A stretch of DNA of 64,000 nt from assembly GCA_009767595.1 (NCBI GenBank), contig VSDK01028707.1, positions 22,447 to 86,446 of the forward strand, read 5' to 3'. The translations under genes and the position numbers were made by a program. A model generated the notes under the pieces. That model did not search any database. It was not told where the DNA came from and was given only the letters and a program-made list of their open reading frames with translations. This document shows, in pieces, positions 13,660-25,859 of the stretch (the stretch's first letter is position 1; every line of letters begins with the position of its first letter). The stretch is from Symbiodinium kawagutii (lineage: Eukaryota; Sar; Dinophyceae; Suessiales; Symbiodiniaceae).

Positions 13660-14115
13660 CATGGTCTTCGCGACGCCCTCCGAGCCTCCCAAATCGAAGG
13701 TGAGCACGCCACCTCGCGCACACTGTTAGTTGGGAGTTGCCGAAATTCCGGAGCACCTCGGGGGAGGCTCGAGGGGCAGGCGCACAGGACAAGGTGAATT
13801 TCAATTTGAACATCTTTGTTAAAACGGCCGAATTTTTGTTCATATCATATATTTGAACAAAAAACCAGTGTGTGATGGTCACAGTTGATTGATGGTGTTT
13901 TCACGCGCGACACTCACTGTACAGAATGTTCTTCTTGAACTGTTGGGAGTCTCTGATGCCTATGAAAGATAGTTTTTGCTGCCAAATCGAAAGTGTGTTC
14001 GCCACCTCTGGCGGAGCATCTGAACCTGGAAATCCCGGGCGCGTGGAGGGACCACAAGGTAGAGGCTCAAGGGGCAGCTGCAGGACAAGGCAAACTTCAA
14101 CTTGACGACCAGGTA
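13660..14115 (-). repeat. duplicated ~130-bp block, possibly a duplicated exon
   Basis: 13680-13800 and 13980-14110 share CAAATCGAA, GCCACCTC, GGCTC(G/A)AGGGGCAG and ACAAGG(T/C) elements in the same order, so one arose by tandem duplication of the other. On the minus strand the right block follows a TCCTGCAG acceptor and is open for about 55 codons. The left block is open in a different frame. Whether either is expressed is unclear. Confidence 0.5.
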
Positions 14116-14180
14116 GATGCCATCAATATTTCCAACCCCTCTTGAGAGAAAGTTCCTGTCCCTTCCCAAAGACAACGTAC

Positions 14181-14252
14181 CGTGCCAGACTGACGCTGCT
14201 TTGCACTCGCCAAGCACGCCTCAAAGGCCTTCACTGTCGGCTTCGTCGCTGC
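14181..14252 (-). CDS. short internal exon of an unidentified minus-strand gene
   Basis: A T-rich tract ending in TTTCAG is followed by exactly 24 codons (14252 down to 14181) and then a GTACGT donor. Both ends are phase 0. The peptide is Ala/Lys-rich and helical-looking. A candidate upstream exon ends near 14453 and a candidate downstream one is the block at 14110-13980. The protein is not recognised. The clean splice signals make this one of the better host-gene exons in the left part of the window. Confidence 0.5.
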
Positions 14253-15340
14253 CTGAAACAAAACAAAACAACTGGTTGGATTCACGCAAAAGAAGCCTTG
14301 TGATATGATTTCTACAGGATATTTCTTCACGCGCAAGCTTTCCTGCACAGATATTAGTCTTCGCCACAGGTCACAGTCTGAAAACTTTACACTTCTGCGC
14401 ATTTTGAATGAACTTCCAAAGCTACGAAAACTATTCCTGAAGATCGACGGCTTGGGATTCACCCCAAACGGCCAGGTCTTCTGGGGGGCTTTGCGCTGTC
14501 CCAGCTCCGCTGTTGTATGCTTCCCAGTATGAAAATGACATGTATGTGTGCGCGCCAAGACACGCCAAGTATCTGACAAGCTGCTAGGTTGTCGGTCCTC
14601 AACTTCATGAAGGACTGGTAAGCTGCGCGCCCCTCGTTTCCGGATGCGGTGGGTCCCCTCAATCAGACGCTGACAGGATCACGAGGCAAGGAGGGCTTGC
14701 ACCGCAAATACATGCCTCAATGAGCCGTGGTCAACTATTGTTGATGTTAAGGGGTCACCTCAAAATGTTGAACTAAATTCATCATTGAAGACCAATGGAA
14801 ACATGGCAAACCATGGTTGCTTGAATTAATTATCAGCCAAACCATGGGAGACTCTCCCCCCAAAAGTTAGTTGTTTGTGAGTCGTATGTAAACATTCTGC
14901 CAGGGAAGTCCAACATCTTCAAGGTCTGGGGTCCCTTCCATTGGGTTGCGCAGGAGGGCACCGAAGAGGATGAGTTTGAAGAAAATGGAGGAAGACCTTG
15001 AAGAGCAAGAGCCTGAAGCACTCTCTGAAGTGCTTCCTGCTGGCCAGCGCAAACCGTGTGGCTGGGGTTCACTGTGTTCCGAGATTCTTGGGCAGGGCAA
15101 TAGTTTGGTTGCCAGCTTCCTTACGATGCGGTTGCAGCGCATTTTGTTGCTGTCAAAGATCAAAGTCTTGAAGTCAAGTGCTGGGGAGAGCTTAATGCTT
15201 TCTGTTCGGAAAAACGATAGAAACAAGATTTAATTTAAATTACATCAAGATTTAATGTTTTAAGTCTTGGCATGATTGCAAAGCTGCTAGGGTCATTGAA
15301 TCTGGATTTAAATGTTTTTGACTCGGAACCTCACGTAGAA

Positions 15341-15431
15341 TCAATTAAATCAAGATTTAATTGATTGTTAGTCTGGAACCTGGATTTGCTGGGAGGGATG
15401 CAGCGCGGTCAATTAAATCCTGATTTAATTG
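15341..15431. repeat. pair of near-perfect palindromes (M4 module)
   Basis: 15341-15364 is a perfect inverted repeat with arms TCAATTAAATC and GATTTAATTGA separated by AA. 15410-15431 has arms CAATTAAATC and GATTTAATTG separated by CT. A degenerate relative lies at 15231-15260. The second palindrome ends about 58 nt before the start codon of the ORF at 15489. Confidence 0.9.
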
Positions 15432-15488
15432 CTTGTGTGCACGGGTTTGTCATGTCAGTGGCTGCGGTGGCTCGGGCTGACGGTTGAG

Positions 15489-16355
15489 ATGGCGCAGCAA
15501 GTTGTGCCACATGAAGCTTCGAAAAAAAGTCGAAAACGCAAAGCATGGCAGACTTGTGAAATGGTACAGATGCCTGCCCATGGGCGCTTGAGACAAGCAG
15601 GCCAGGAATGGCTATCCTCCAAGGGGATTCGCCATAAACCGCTGTCAACAGGCTCCTGGAATGGCAAAGTGAATTACCATTGCAAGTGTGATAGTTGCGT
15701 TGACTGTAGCAAGGAGTGGCTGTTTGACTCCCAGGAAGGCAGCGCTCACGTATATGTAGTAGGTACGTGCACTGGCCCGCGCAATTTGAAGAGGGTGAAG
15801 AGGGACAATGCCAAAAAGTATGCCGCCAGTTGCACCCCTGGCCACGCATTGGCGCAGATGGCAAAGGATGGGATCGGTGTAGAGGCACGGCCTCCCGCGC
15901 ATGTTCTGCAGAAGTAGAGGCCACTGAAAGGGGCGCAACAGGAGAGGAGCAATTCGGATTGCGTGAGCAGTCTGTTGGCCTTTTGCCAGCAGCCTCCGGA
16001 GCACATGATCATAGATCAGGAATCTTTGGCGCGCACTGCAAATGAGGTGAAGATCTGTTTCCATTTTGACAAGACAGCCGACGTTTTGAACAAGTTGCAG
16101 TTATCAGCATGGGTCATGGATTTTGCTCTCAAGACCAACGCCTCAGGCTTGGCATTGGGGGCCATAGGCCCTCTGGGTCTGCGAGTGGACAAAGCTGGTG
16201 TCCCTCACCTTCGCATGGTTCCTTTGGTTTAGTGCTTGGCAAGGCAAGAAGACTCTGAGGCGCATCAAATGCTTTTGACCAAGTATGCGGCGTTTGCGCG
16301 CGAGTTAATTTCAGAAAGTCTCGCGCGATCCCTCCGAAAATGGCATCGGAATTGA
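15489..16355 (+). pseudogene. zinc-binding mobile-element ORF interrupted by two in-frame TAG codons
   Basis: One frame stays protein-like from ATG 15489 to TGA 16353-16355 (288 sense codons) apart from TAG at 15915-15917 and TAG at 16230-16232. The N-terminal third is basic (KKSRKRK). A cysteine cluster CKCDSCVDC follows near residues 61-69, then VYVVGTCTG and a His near residue 125, an arrangement compatible with zinc binding. The middle segment has alternating hydrophobic residues. The composition does not change at either TAG, and both could be CAG mutated by one C-to-T change. It is flanked by the M4 palindromes, which suggests a small mobile unit. It is unlikely to be intact unless TAG is read through. 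Confidence 0.6.
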
Positions 16356-16357
16356 AG

Positions 16358-16379
16358 CAATTACATCAGGATGTAATTG
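16358..16379. repeat. palindrome downstream of the zinc-binding ORF (M4 module)
   Basis: Arms CAATTACATC and GATGTAATTG are separated by AG, the same design as 15410-15431 with an A-to-C change compensated by a T-to-G change in the other arm. It starts 3 nt after the TGA of the ORF. A degenerate relative is at 16426-16470. Confidence 0.85.
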
Positions 16380-17535
16380 TTTTGCAAACGCAACTGAGAG
16401 CCACGCCTCCTGACAAAGATTATCTTTGGATTTAATTTTCTTTAGATCTTGATTTCATTGCTTACCTTCAGTTCGGGGGCCCACCGAGGTTGAGGTTTGA
16501 AATCTCATCCTACTTGGCTGCGCCCTCGTTGCGCACTGCGCGCGCCACATCTCGTGAGGGATCGTCCACAGAAGCCCACGATGGATGTGGGCTGTGCTTT
16601 GTACGCTTTGTTTCTTCCTACTGTACGCACGCTATACCTAGAACCTGGTTGTCCTTTGCTTTGGCGATTCGTAAAGTCTTTGTTTCGTGTTGCTTTCATG
16701 CAGCTCACCCAGAATCCAGGTTTTTCTCCAAACAAAAGGTCTTCATAGTTTTTGTTGAAATGGTTTTAAACAGTCGGTATCACAACGTAAAGTGTAACAA
16801 CACAACAGCACACACTTCCAGCACAACTCCTGCGCGCACTATCAAAGCTGAGATAAACTAGATGAATTTGTAAACATGTTTGTGACCAATCTAGTCCTCC
16901 ATCATCAGATGTTGGAAAGCCATTTTTTGAATATCTTTTCAATCAGGCGTAGGCGAATCGCTGCGAGCTCTGCCAGAATTGTACATCCAAAAAGATTTAA
17001 TCATTGATCTGATCTGACGAATGTCCATTCCTCCACTCATCCTTGAGGGGTGACCCATGAAGTCCTCCTGGACGTGCACGCATCCAGGGCCCTGGGCGCG
17101 CTGGCGTCTCATGGTAAGAGAGGTGCGCGCAAGTGAATTTTCCGAACCAAATTTGTTCTTCCATGTTTCATTTCATTCGCGCCGTCCGTAGGCGCAAAAG
17201 AACAAGGGGAAACACTTGGCCACGTACCTCTGACCCGAGGTATCCAAAAGCTTGAGCGTAGTAGGCCCGATATGTAATAATAGGATATTCAACAGTATGC
17301 TTTTTTTGGTCCTGCAAAGTGGAAAAATAATTTCTTCGCGCAAAATGAAATTTCCACCTTCATTATGACTTTGGTTGAATGACTCTAGCGCGAAACGATC
17401 CCAGAAGGTGAAGATTTTGTTGTGGATAGATTTTGCCATCATTTACTTCCGTCGTAATCATTACTGCAGATCCTTAGTTGTGATATTAAAGGCTGGATGC
17501 GGTCGTCGTCCTTGTCATCTCCTCCTCCGGCTCCT

Positions 17536-17544
17536 CATCACCAA

Positions 17545-17604
<60 letters not shown>

Positions 17605-17633
17605 CATAGCCATCATCATAGCCATCATCATAG
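17536..17633 (+). repeat. CAT trinucleotide microsatellite
   Basis: About 28 near-perfect CAT units with a few CAC and ATAGC interruptions. In one frame it encodes a poly-His run, which is a by-product of the repeat and not evidence of a protein. Confidence 0.95.
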
Positions 17634-18988
17634 CGAACCCTGTGTAATGACAACAGCTTCACTCAACATGATGGCCATATTTATTGTCCGTTTTTGCCCA
17701 CCCCATTCTTTGAAGCCATTATTATTGTGTTCCACTGAACAGTGTTTGCAGATGCCTCAGGCATTTGTGGCTTCTGTGGTTCAGCTGCTTGAGCCTCGAT
17801 TGCAGCTCCCTCAGACATGAAAGTTTGCGAAGTCAAGGCATGTGACAAGGGACACTTACACTTTGACTTTCTGCTTGGTGAATTGGGTAGGTCCGTTTTC
17901 ATGGCCTGCGGCGATCTCTGCAGTCGTCCTATAATTCTGGACCACGACAAATCGATGGAGCACATGCAGGCGCTTGCGGAGAAAAACTTCCAGCTCTTCG
18001 CAGGAGTTCAAGGCCGCGTTTTTTTCACGGTGATCCGTGCTCTGAGGGTGTATCAGACTGCGCTCCACCAAAGGTGTCTCAGGTTGTGTTTCAAAATGTT
18101 TCTAATTTTTTGGACAACGATGTTGCGTCCAGTGTTGGGGGAGCCCGGGGAGCCCTGAGGATTCAGGCGCCTTTTCTTTGTGACAGAGACGACGGTCAAA
18201 AGGTGGCGGGACACCAGCCAGCTTGCACTCACTGGCGTTGTCAAGAGTTTGGCGCAGCACAGCTCAGAGAAGCTGATCCGCTCCGCAGGTTACTGTTGAC
18301 GCTGGTGAGGGTGTCCGTTTGCGCTTCTTATGACAGAGGTTACAAGCGGTTTCTTGCTGACCAGCTCCTCGCTGTGCTGCTGCGCCAAGTCTGACCTCAG
18401 ATACGCGCGCGATTCCTTCACAGAGCTGGCCGATAAGCAAGTTGCAGAGCATCCGGTGTCTGTTGCAAACTGTACCGGTGTCCAACAAAGCTGGTTTCTG
18501 CTTTTTTGAAGCTTTTGATTTGTTTGAGCTCAATGCTAATCCTGAAAAAAATAGTTAAGACATCAAGGCAGGATTTGAAAAGAAACAATAATTCATGTGT
18601 GCAAACATTAGAGGTGATCCATTTTCATCGTTAACATGTCCACAAACCAAAAAAGGGCTATCATCATGTTGTATGATGTGGTGTTAAATATCCATGACAT
18701 GGTTCAATATTCTTTTTAAATATCAAATGAGGGCTATCACCATTGTGTAGGAAGTTGTGTTATATATTCATGAACTGGTAATGGAAAAATAATATTTTTT
18801 CAAAGTATGCTGTGGTCAAATTTGGCATGCATGAGTGTGAATGCTGAGTGCCAGGAATCATGCAACGCCAGCCGACTACGCATTGAATGCTGTACAGACC
18901 GGGTCTGACTGATCTGCTTCAGTCCGCTCATCAACTCAGTCAGTGAGCGTGGTAGCCGGAATCCAGTCTAGTGGAGTTAGCGGCAAAG

Positions 18989-19142
18989 TGGTAGCAGAGC
19001 TGGTAGCGGAGCTGGTAGCGGAGCTGGTCGCGGAGCTGGTCGCGGAGCTGGTCGCGGAGCTGGTAGCGGAGCTCAGTCAGTGGTAGCGGAGCGGCTCAAT
19101 GAAGGGTAGCAGAGCAGCCCAGTGAGGATGGTAGCGGAGCTC
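18989..19142 (+). repeat. 12-bp tandem repeat GGTAGCGGAGCT
   Basis: Units of GGTAGCGGAGCT with GGTCGCGGAGCT variants, then looser GTAGCGGAG words to about 19142. It lies just left of the first M1 module of E1 (19243). Confidence 0.9.
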
Positions 19143-19242
19143 AGCATCTGCAAAGATTTAATGCAGCTTTCTGGACACAATCCAATTTGGCTTTGCCACA
19201 CAGCTTCCAGCATCACAAGGTGAATCGCAGTACAATCCTTAT

Positions 19243-19264
19243 AGGAGCCAGGCTGGCATCCTGC
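19243..19264 (+). repeat. M1 module, leftmost single copy
   Basis: AGGAGCCA, GGCTGGCATCCTGC. The arms AGGAGCC and GGCATCCT pair if one A bulges. It lies about 440 nt beyond the stop codon of the 1095-aa gene. Confidence 0.7.
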
Positions 19265-19706
19265 CCCCAAAACAAAGGAGCGAGCATGGCCCGCTTCCTG
19301 CCCAGACCATCAATGGTGGCAACGCTGGCTGTGCAACTAGTATGTCAAGGGAAAAGTGTTGAGTTGAAAATGATTGATGCAAATGATGCTGTGGAAATTT
19401 TAACTGAAGGATATAAGATTCAATGTGACGCACCGCAACTCTGAGCATTTAAAGTTGCGTGGGTTGAAACAAAAGTATTCACAATGTGACACGTTTCAGC
19501 ACAACTTCCAAATTCGACTTCAGTTCGCATTGCGAGGACTAAATTGCTATTTTCCAAAGCAAGCGCGTTGCGGACGGTCAGTGCCAGTCAGAGAGTGGCT
19601 GCACTAAGTGGCTCCTAATCGCGGCTTCCCTGCATTTTGCTCACAAAAGAACCCAGGCATGATCAAACAGGAGCGAAAACTGAAAACCAAAAGAGTGTGC
19701 GAGCAC

Positions 19707-22700
19707 CTACGACTCTGGCAAGGTCAGCTTCAGAGCCTGGTTTGGCGGGATCACCACAGTTTGCTTCAAATGCACCACAGGTTTGACTCCAGTCAGACCT
19801 TGCTTGGCCCACCGTGATTGCCAAATGATTGCACAAATTGCCGGGTCCCAGCACGTAGCTGGGAGCAGAGCAGCCAATGTGGAAGGATTCTGTTTGGAAG
19901 CATTTCCGGCCACTGTCACGCGCTCTGCTTTCCATGCCACTTCATGGATCAATTCAACTTGGAAATCTCCAGGGCCATGAGCTCCTTCAGGATCATCTTT
20001 CATCTTGTGGTAGCGGAGAATGGCCTTCTCTGGGGCAACTTGTTTTTGCTTCTCCATCGCAGTGTACAACGTCTGGCACACATTCTCCAGAAGGACTATG
20101 TCATCCGAAGAAGAAAACTTCACAATAACATCGACATTGGGATCAAAAATCAAAAGGTTCTCCAGATCCACCTTCCTGGCACCACTTGCCTTTCTGCCAG
20201 CCAGTCAAAAATCCACAGGCAGGCACGTCGGTTGCCGACGTGTTCAGCAAATACAACGCATTGCCTGGAAAGAGCTGGAAGATCAAACCTTTGAGTTTGC
20301 CAACCCCTGCAGTCTGCAAGAGCAGTTTGGTGACGTCCAGGGTGCTCACCTCAACGAATTTGGCAGCAGCATCAATGGTTTTTCCATCAGGCTCATCCAA
20401 ACGAACACGCTTCGCTTGGGGCTCCTTGGCAACGCAGTCGTTCACTTCAGGGAGCAGACCCTCCTTTTCAGCCAGCAGTGCTGCCCATTCATCTTTGAAG
20501 CTGCTGGAGCCCCATTTTGCATCCACAGAGGTTGGGGTCAGCAAATTGACTCCTTCAAGACGGCCGACCGCCAAAGCTGGCTTGGGCAACTCAGGTTGGT
20601 CACTGGCCGGCATGGTCTCGGGCAGGGGTTCAAACTTGGGGATGCTCAGTGTCCGGCCCAAAAACATGTTGACCATGCTGTCCTCAAGGTCATCCTTTGC
20701 CCACTCAAAATGATCAGGAGGTGAGACTGCCAGGTAATGAATTGGCATTGAGGCTTCCCCCAATTGGACCACAGCACGTGCCAAATCACCCAGTTTCGGA
20801 CTCAGGTCAACAATGCACAGTGCCCGGCCATTTCCAGGAAGGTTTTCGAGCGCAGAAGAGACCAACGACTGGCATGCTTGAATGCCAATCTGACTGTACT
20901 TCTCTGCCGGAGCAATGCTGCTGGCTTCGGGTGGCAAGTCACCATCCACTTCCACAGTCTTCATGTCCTTGGTCTGAAGCATTGTAGCACGGTGGTGCGT
21001 CCTGTTGTTGACAAACAGGTAGCTCTTGGTCCACAAGCTCGGTGATTTCTTACTAGACTCCTTGTCGGCCAGGGGGAAAGCCAAGCGCAAAGGATACTCA
21101 AGTGGCCGTCGGTCACGGGGATCAGCTCGATCCTCCAGGGCAATCAAAACCAACAAAAAATCATAATATTGATCAAAGTTTCGAAAAAAAAAAAACATTA
21201 CTGGGATTCCAGTCCTCAAAGCTGAGAGAAGCTTTCTCATCAGTGCAGACCTCCTTGTCACACAAGGCCTTCAACAGCAGATTCTCTGTCTTGAAAAGGT
21301 TGCCCTTGGCGCGCTCCCACACTGGCATGATGATGACGCCCATGGTGTCCAACTCATCAAGGTTGATGAGCTTTGAAAGCGCGGCCATTTGCACAGCCAT
21401 TTGCTCATCTCGAATTTGGCTAGGAGCAGCCCAATTGACCACCAAGAGAACCAAGGGCCGCTCAGTCAACCGATGCTCCTTCTGAATCTGCAACATAGCA
21501 GCTGCAGCCAATTCGCCAGTCTCCAGGTACTGGAACCGGGCCAATGTGCCACTGAACAGGGTCTGAACAGTTTCCCGGGCATGCACACGACGGCGTCTTG
21601 TGTGCTCTAAGCGAGCATGGTACAGCAACGCTTCGTGGGATTGTTGCTTGGAGCGGTAGAGCTGAGCAGCAGCAATGTCCGATCGAACCTTCTCTTGCAG
21701 CAGCTGGAATTCCATTTCTTCAAATTTGGACGCTTCAATCTCGGTCTTCTTCTGGCCCAGCAAGGCCAGATCAGTACAAGAATTCTTCTCTAGGGCCAGC
21801 AAACGAAGGCATTTCCTCAGCAAAAATGTAAACCCAAATATTAGATGGATGAAACAACAACAAAGGGAAACGCGACATGCTTACTTAATAGCTGAGGAAC
21901 ACCTCCTTGAAGTCAATGTCCCCTTTCCTTTCATGCAAAATCGATTGCACATCCAGCGTCAGGGCAACGTCGCCTTCCAAATACTTCTGGTGCAGCGCAT
22001 CAAGCTCTGGTCCAGCCAATGCGTGATCCACAGCTTGCTCCTTGGCCCAGCACCAGAAAGAGCACAGCATCGCATGCTCTTCAAGCCGGGTCTTGTCCAA
22101 AGGCCTTCGGTTCTTTGGTGACTTAGCAAGCTGTTGGTGAGTCAAACTTTCAACCCAGCAGATGAAACTTGTCTCTGTCACTGCAAGCATGGCGTTCCAA
22201 ACAGTCTTACCAGCTCTGCTTTGATGACCAGGAAGCAATTTCTTATTGCAGAACGTGTCTTCTTGCCACCAAACAGATTTGAGACCCACAGCGCCCAACA
22301 GCTCGACTAACTTGTCCACGCCGACACGGCACACAGGCTGAAGCAAAGCCAAGGCTGAGACTCTGCGGTTCCCAACCACCTTCCCCTTGATGGTGGCGCA
22401 GGCATTGAACCTTTCCAGCACGGCCGTGGGCGCCATCCCCGAAGTGTCCTGAAGCTTGAGCAATTTCATCACCCAAGTGATGACATCATGCGGAGCTCGG
22501 ATGCTCCCTCTGTTGGAAGCATGAGCATTTGCAAGGGCCACACTGGTCATGTCAGAGTGAGTCTCAAAGATCGCATGAATCATCTGCAGGCTTTGGAAGA
22601 GCACTGGAAAGCTACAAAGAATATCAATTTTCAATTCCTTCATCAACGCCAAGACTGCCAGTAACGTGGAGCACCGGCACATTCCCTTGACATACCTGGG

Positions 22701-23243
22701 CTTGAAGTCTTGCAATGGAAGCTCTTGGTCCGAAGGTTTGGCCCAAAGGATCAGCGGCTGGGCTTCAGTCAAAAACCCATGGGTGAGGTACTCGTCCACC
22801 AGTTCCTTGGCCGTGTGGCTGTAAGGCAAAGGCTTCGTTGAATGCTCCGGTGACCAGGAAAGCATGGAGATGTGAACAAAGGCCTTTTGCTTCTTCGACA
22901 GGACAGCAGGGACCACATACTCAATGCTTGACATCACTGGCCATATCTGCAAAAGATGGCTTTGGAAATCTTGCACTTTGGCCTCTGTGTCAAACTTGCT
23001 CATCAGCCATTGGACTGGCCCTCCATGAGTTTGACAAACACGGTCAAAAGCAGTATGCAAGGCATTGACCAGCAGGTTGCGGTCAGTCAAGCCAGCGCAA
23101 TCAGCAGGTTCGCTGCTGCTCATTGCCACATCAGCATCTCCAAACAGAGACTCCGACGGCACTTCAAATTTCACTGTCGAAGCTTCACTCTTGACCTCCG
23201 CCTCATCTTTGACCGCAGCAACTTCGGGACTCGCGACCATCAT
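19707..23243 (-). CDS. four-exon orphan protein, 1095 aa
   Basis: Exons 23243-21901, 21815-21215, 21132-20258 and 20175-19707 join without a stop and sum to 1096 codons. Introns are 85, 82 and 82 nt. Donors are GT, GA and GT; all acceptors end in AG before G. The start is an ATG doublet at 23243. The first 50 residues are acidic and low in complexity. The next 400 residues are helical with scattered Trp and Cys. A charged coiled stretch (ARLEHTRRRRVHARE) opens exon 2. Exon 3 contains a segment reminiscent of a nucleotide or SAM-binding strand (ALCIVDLSPKLGDLA), but I cannot assign a family. It is the most downstream gene of E1; M1 copies precede its start (23342-23525) and one follows its end. 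It is probably an accessory protein of the element. Confidence 0.75.
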
Positions 23244-23341
23244 GGCAGTGGTGCTAAACGCATGCGCACAGACTAGCTGTGAGCCTAACAACCGGATCAT
23301 ATCCACTGAGCTGGTTTGCAAGGCATGCTCGTCTTTCTGTC

Positions 23342-23525
23342 AAGGAGCCAGCCGGCGTCCTGCAACTTTATTTACAGGAGCCAAATCAAAGGATTGACAA
23401 GGCATCCTACTACCTATAAGAGTCTTTCTAGCTTCTTGTAAACACACTGTGACTGAGGAGCCAACAACGAATTGACGGCTTCCTGCAAAGTTTCTTCAGG
23501 AGCCAACAGTGGAAGGCATCCTGCG
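23342..23525 (+). repeat. cluster of four M1 modules
   Basis: Copies at 23342-23364, 23376-23410, 23455-23487 and 23499-23525 follow the pattern (A)GGAGCCA-spacer-GGC(A/T/G)TCCT(GC), with spacers of about 3-24 nt. They fill the spacer between the start of the 1095-aa gene and the end of the next gene, whose last codons overlap the fourth copy. Confidence 0.8.
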
Positions 23526-23867
23526 AAGCAAGGAAACACTCACTGTGCACAGTTTTTTCTTCAAGCCACACAGGAAGTCTCTACTCTCTGGTAGCGCCTG
23601 CTCACTGTTTTCGTCTCTGATCGGCATGGCGTTCGTCCCAATGGGGCGGCACATATGCCTCAGGTGAGGACAATAATGACAAGGAAACAACATCCAGAAA
23701 CTGTCAGATTCTATTTTTGTGGCCAAAATTAACTGAGATGCCAGGGCAGATGATGGCACGGTCACAAATCGTCCAAATTCATCAGATTCCTCACTTTCCT
23801 TGTCGTCATAGCATGGAGAGGCTGCAGCAGCAATATGCTCAGGACGAACTGCAATGTCATCATCAGT
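23496..23867 (-). pseudogene. 3' part of a small gene split by E3
   Basis: The frame is open from the E3 boundary to a TGA at 23496, 123 codons. It is acidic (DDKESEESDEF) with a Cys/His cluster (CHYCPHLRHMC) that could bind zinc. It is in phase with the fragment at 28591-28749 once E3 and one copy of its 4-bp target duplication are removed. The last codons run through an M1 module, so the natural 3' end may lie elsewhere, for example at a splice site. The protein is not recognised. Confidence 0.6.
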
Positions 23868-23871
23868 GTTT

Positions 23872-23924
23872 ATTCTTTGTTCCACTGGTTCGGGGTTTTG
23901 TTGTGCATCTAGGGTCTTGGCTTT
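23872..23924 (+). repeat. E3 left terminal inverted repeat
   Basis: Begins ATTCTTTGTTCC and runs through CTGGTTCGGGGTTTTG and CATCTAGGGTCTTGG. Its inverted partner is 28538-28590. Confidence 0.85.
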
Positions 23925-24599
23925 GGTTGCGGCTCAGCAACCCCACGGTGTCCAAAAACAAAGGCCCAAAAAACAGCTGCCAGCAACAAAACCAATAGCT
24001 AAACAACACCAGCGGCAACAATGGTTGCTTCCTGCGCCAGCCAGCTTCCCAGCAAACGTACACCGTTGTCAGCAATGATAATGGTTGTTTTTGGAGCTTG
24101 CTTTGTCATTGCTAAGCTTAACAGCATCATTGTCAACAATACTTTTTCCCTTCACAACTACGCCTCCAAGCTCAGCAGCGCAATGATCCAACTATAGTTC
24201 CTCGGTACCAAAATATGCAAAAAAATAAAAACAAAAACCTGTGTGCCAGCGTGCGTTATTCAAACATGTTTCCATCAACGTTGCAAAGCGCGATATCATT
24301 GCGTTGGACGCCAGATTTCCAGAACACGTTGTTTTGAACAATGTTGCGCCCTACTGTGTGTTTTGAAAAATAAATTGGAACTGGAAAAACATATGCTTTG
24401 TCAACCGAAACTCAGAGCATGAAAGGGTCTTTCTTGTTGGCATCCAAAGAGACATGACGCACATGTGATTTCTTATTTGTTTGGTGGCCAGGAGCCATGA
24501 TACGAAAATGTCGGATGGAAGGTTGGCTCATGGATAAACGCAACTGTGTTCTATTTGGGCAAGTGATGTCTTTTAGTTTCAAACAGAAATCACAATTCC

Positions 24600-25690
24600 T
24601 TTTTTTACTGGGGCGAATCCCCGGGTTGCGAATTCCCAAGTGTGGGCCCTTGAAATGATTTTTGCCTACCATATAACACACGTGAACTGCAAAACATTTT
24701 CTTGAGCAGATCCCTGCTTACAAGTTCCAAAGTGTACCGTGTTTTTACTTGAGCCGACCTGTGTCTACAACTTGTAAGCATGTGCAATTTTTTCAAAATT
24801 TTAAAACCCGACAAGATCCCTGTCGGCAAGCTCTCACGTGCCAAAAACAAAAATTCCACTTGAACCAAACTTTGTCTAAAAAATAACCGGCGTCAATTGC
24901 ATTTTTTTAAAGGCGGATCCTCGCCTCCAAGTTCCGAAGTGTAAGGTTTCAAATTTACTTGAAGGGATCCCGGTCTCCAAGTTCACTGGTGTAGGCCGCA
25001 ATTTTATCCCTGACGAATCCCTGCCTGCAACTTTCCAGGCGTAAGGACCAAATCTTTATTTGAACTGATCGGTGTCGACCAGTTTCCACGTGTCAGCTGC
25101 TCATTGCTTACTTGACAGATCCCTGCCGACAAGTTCCGTGGAGCAGGTTTCAACTCGGTCTTTAGCTGGATCCGATCTTCGTCTACAAGTTCATCGGTGT
25201 AGGTTGTTTTTTTCTGGGAACGGATCCCTGCCTGCACATTTGCAGGCATAGAGCGCCAAACTTTTACTTGAACCCGCGCGAGCTGCAAAAGTATTTGCTT
25301 GAGAGGTTACCTGCCTGCAACTTCCCATGCGCAGGGTGTTATTTTTGTACTTGAGCGATTCTAGTTTACCAGGCCCGAAAAGTAAGAACATGATCGTTTA
25401 TTTGGCCCGATCCCTTCCTACAAATTTCGAGGAGCCAGGTGCCAGAGTTTTACTGGAACAAATCCCAGACCACAAGGTTGCTCCGTGTTTACAAGTTCAC
25501 CGGTATAAGCTACAAAATTGTTGTTTGAGCGGATTCGCGCCAACAAATTTGCAGCTGTAGGTGGCAACATGCGGTAACTATTTCACTTAAACAGATCCTG
25601 GTCTACAAGTGCAGCGATGAAAGCTCCAGGGTTTTACTTCGGCAATTTATTGCCTACAAGTTCCCGGGGTCAGGCCCGTCAGAATGTGTA
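24600..25690 (+). repeat. E3 left subterminal array of M5 modules
   Basis: About 18 diverged copies spaced roughly 50-65 nt apart, with consensus near GGATCCCTGCCTACAAGTTC followed within 10 nt by GTGTAGG. CTACA and TGTAG can pair. Neighbouring copies vary at many positions, so this is an old, degenerate array. Confidence 0.75.
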
Positions 25691-25859
25691 AATTACACAG
25701 TTGCAAACCGGTTCAAACAAAAACACAAAAATTGCGTTACGAAAAATGTGTTCCTAAGTCTTTTCCGTTTGCCTGAAAGCGTCACCATTGTCAGACCCTA
25801 TTCCCTGAATAAGTCCTCATTTCCGCGTTGGTGCTTCCGTGGGCGCTCACCATTCGGAT

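Larger units (their letters stand above)
16400..19240. other. no firm gene; ambiguous coding signal at 17.7-18.5 kb
   Basis: Open frames overlap on both strands between 17681 and 18533. The plus frame 17817-18158 and the minus frame 18071-17856 both look partly protein-like and neither has clear splice sites. The rest is AT-rich sequence plus the two tandem repeats listed separately. Confidence 0.4.

Noticed and set aside
17497..17820. Histidine-rich open frame
   Set aside because: It is the CAT microsatellite read in one frame; no protein-like sequence on either side.
20020..20724. Plus-strand open frames opposite the 1095-aa gene
   Set aside because: They are antisense shadows of exons whose minus-strand frame joins perfectly across three introns.
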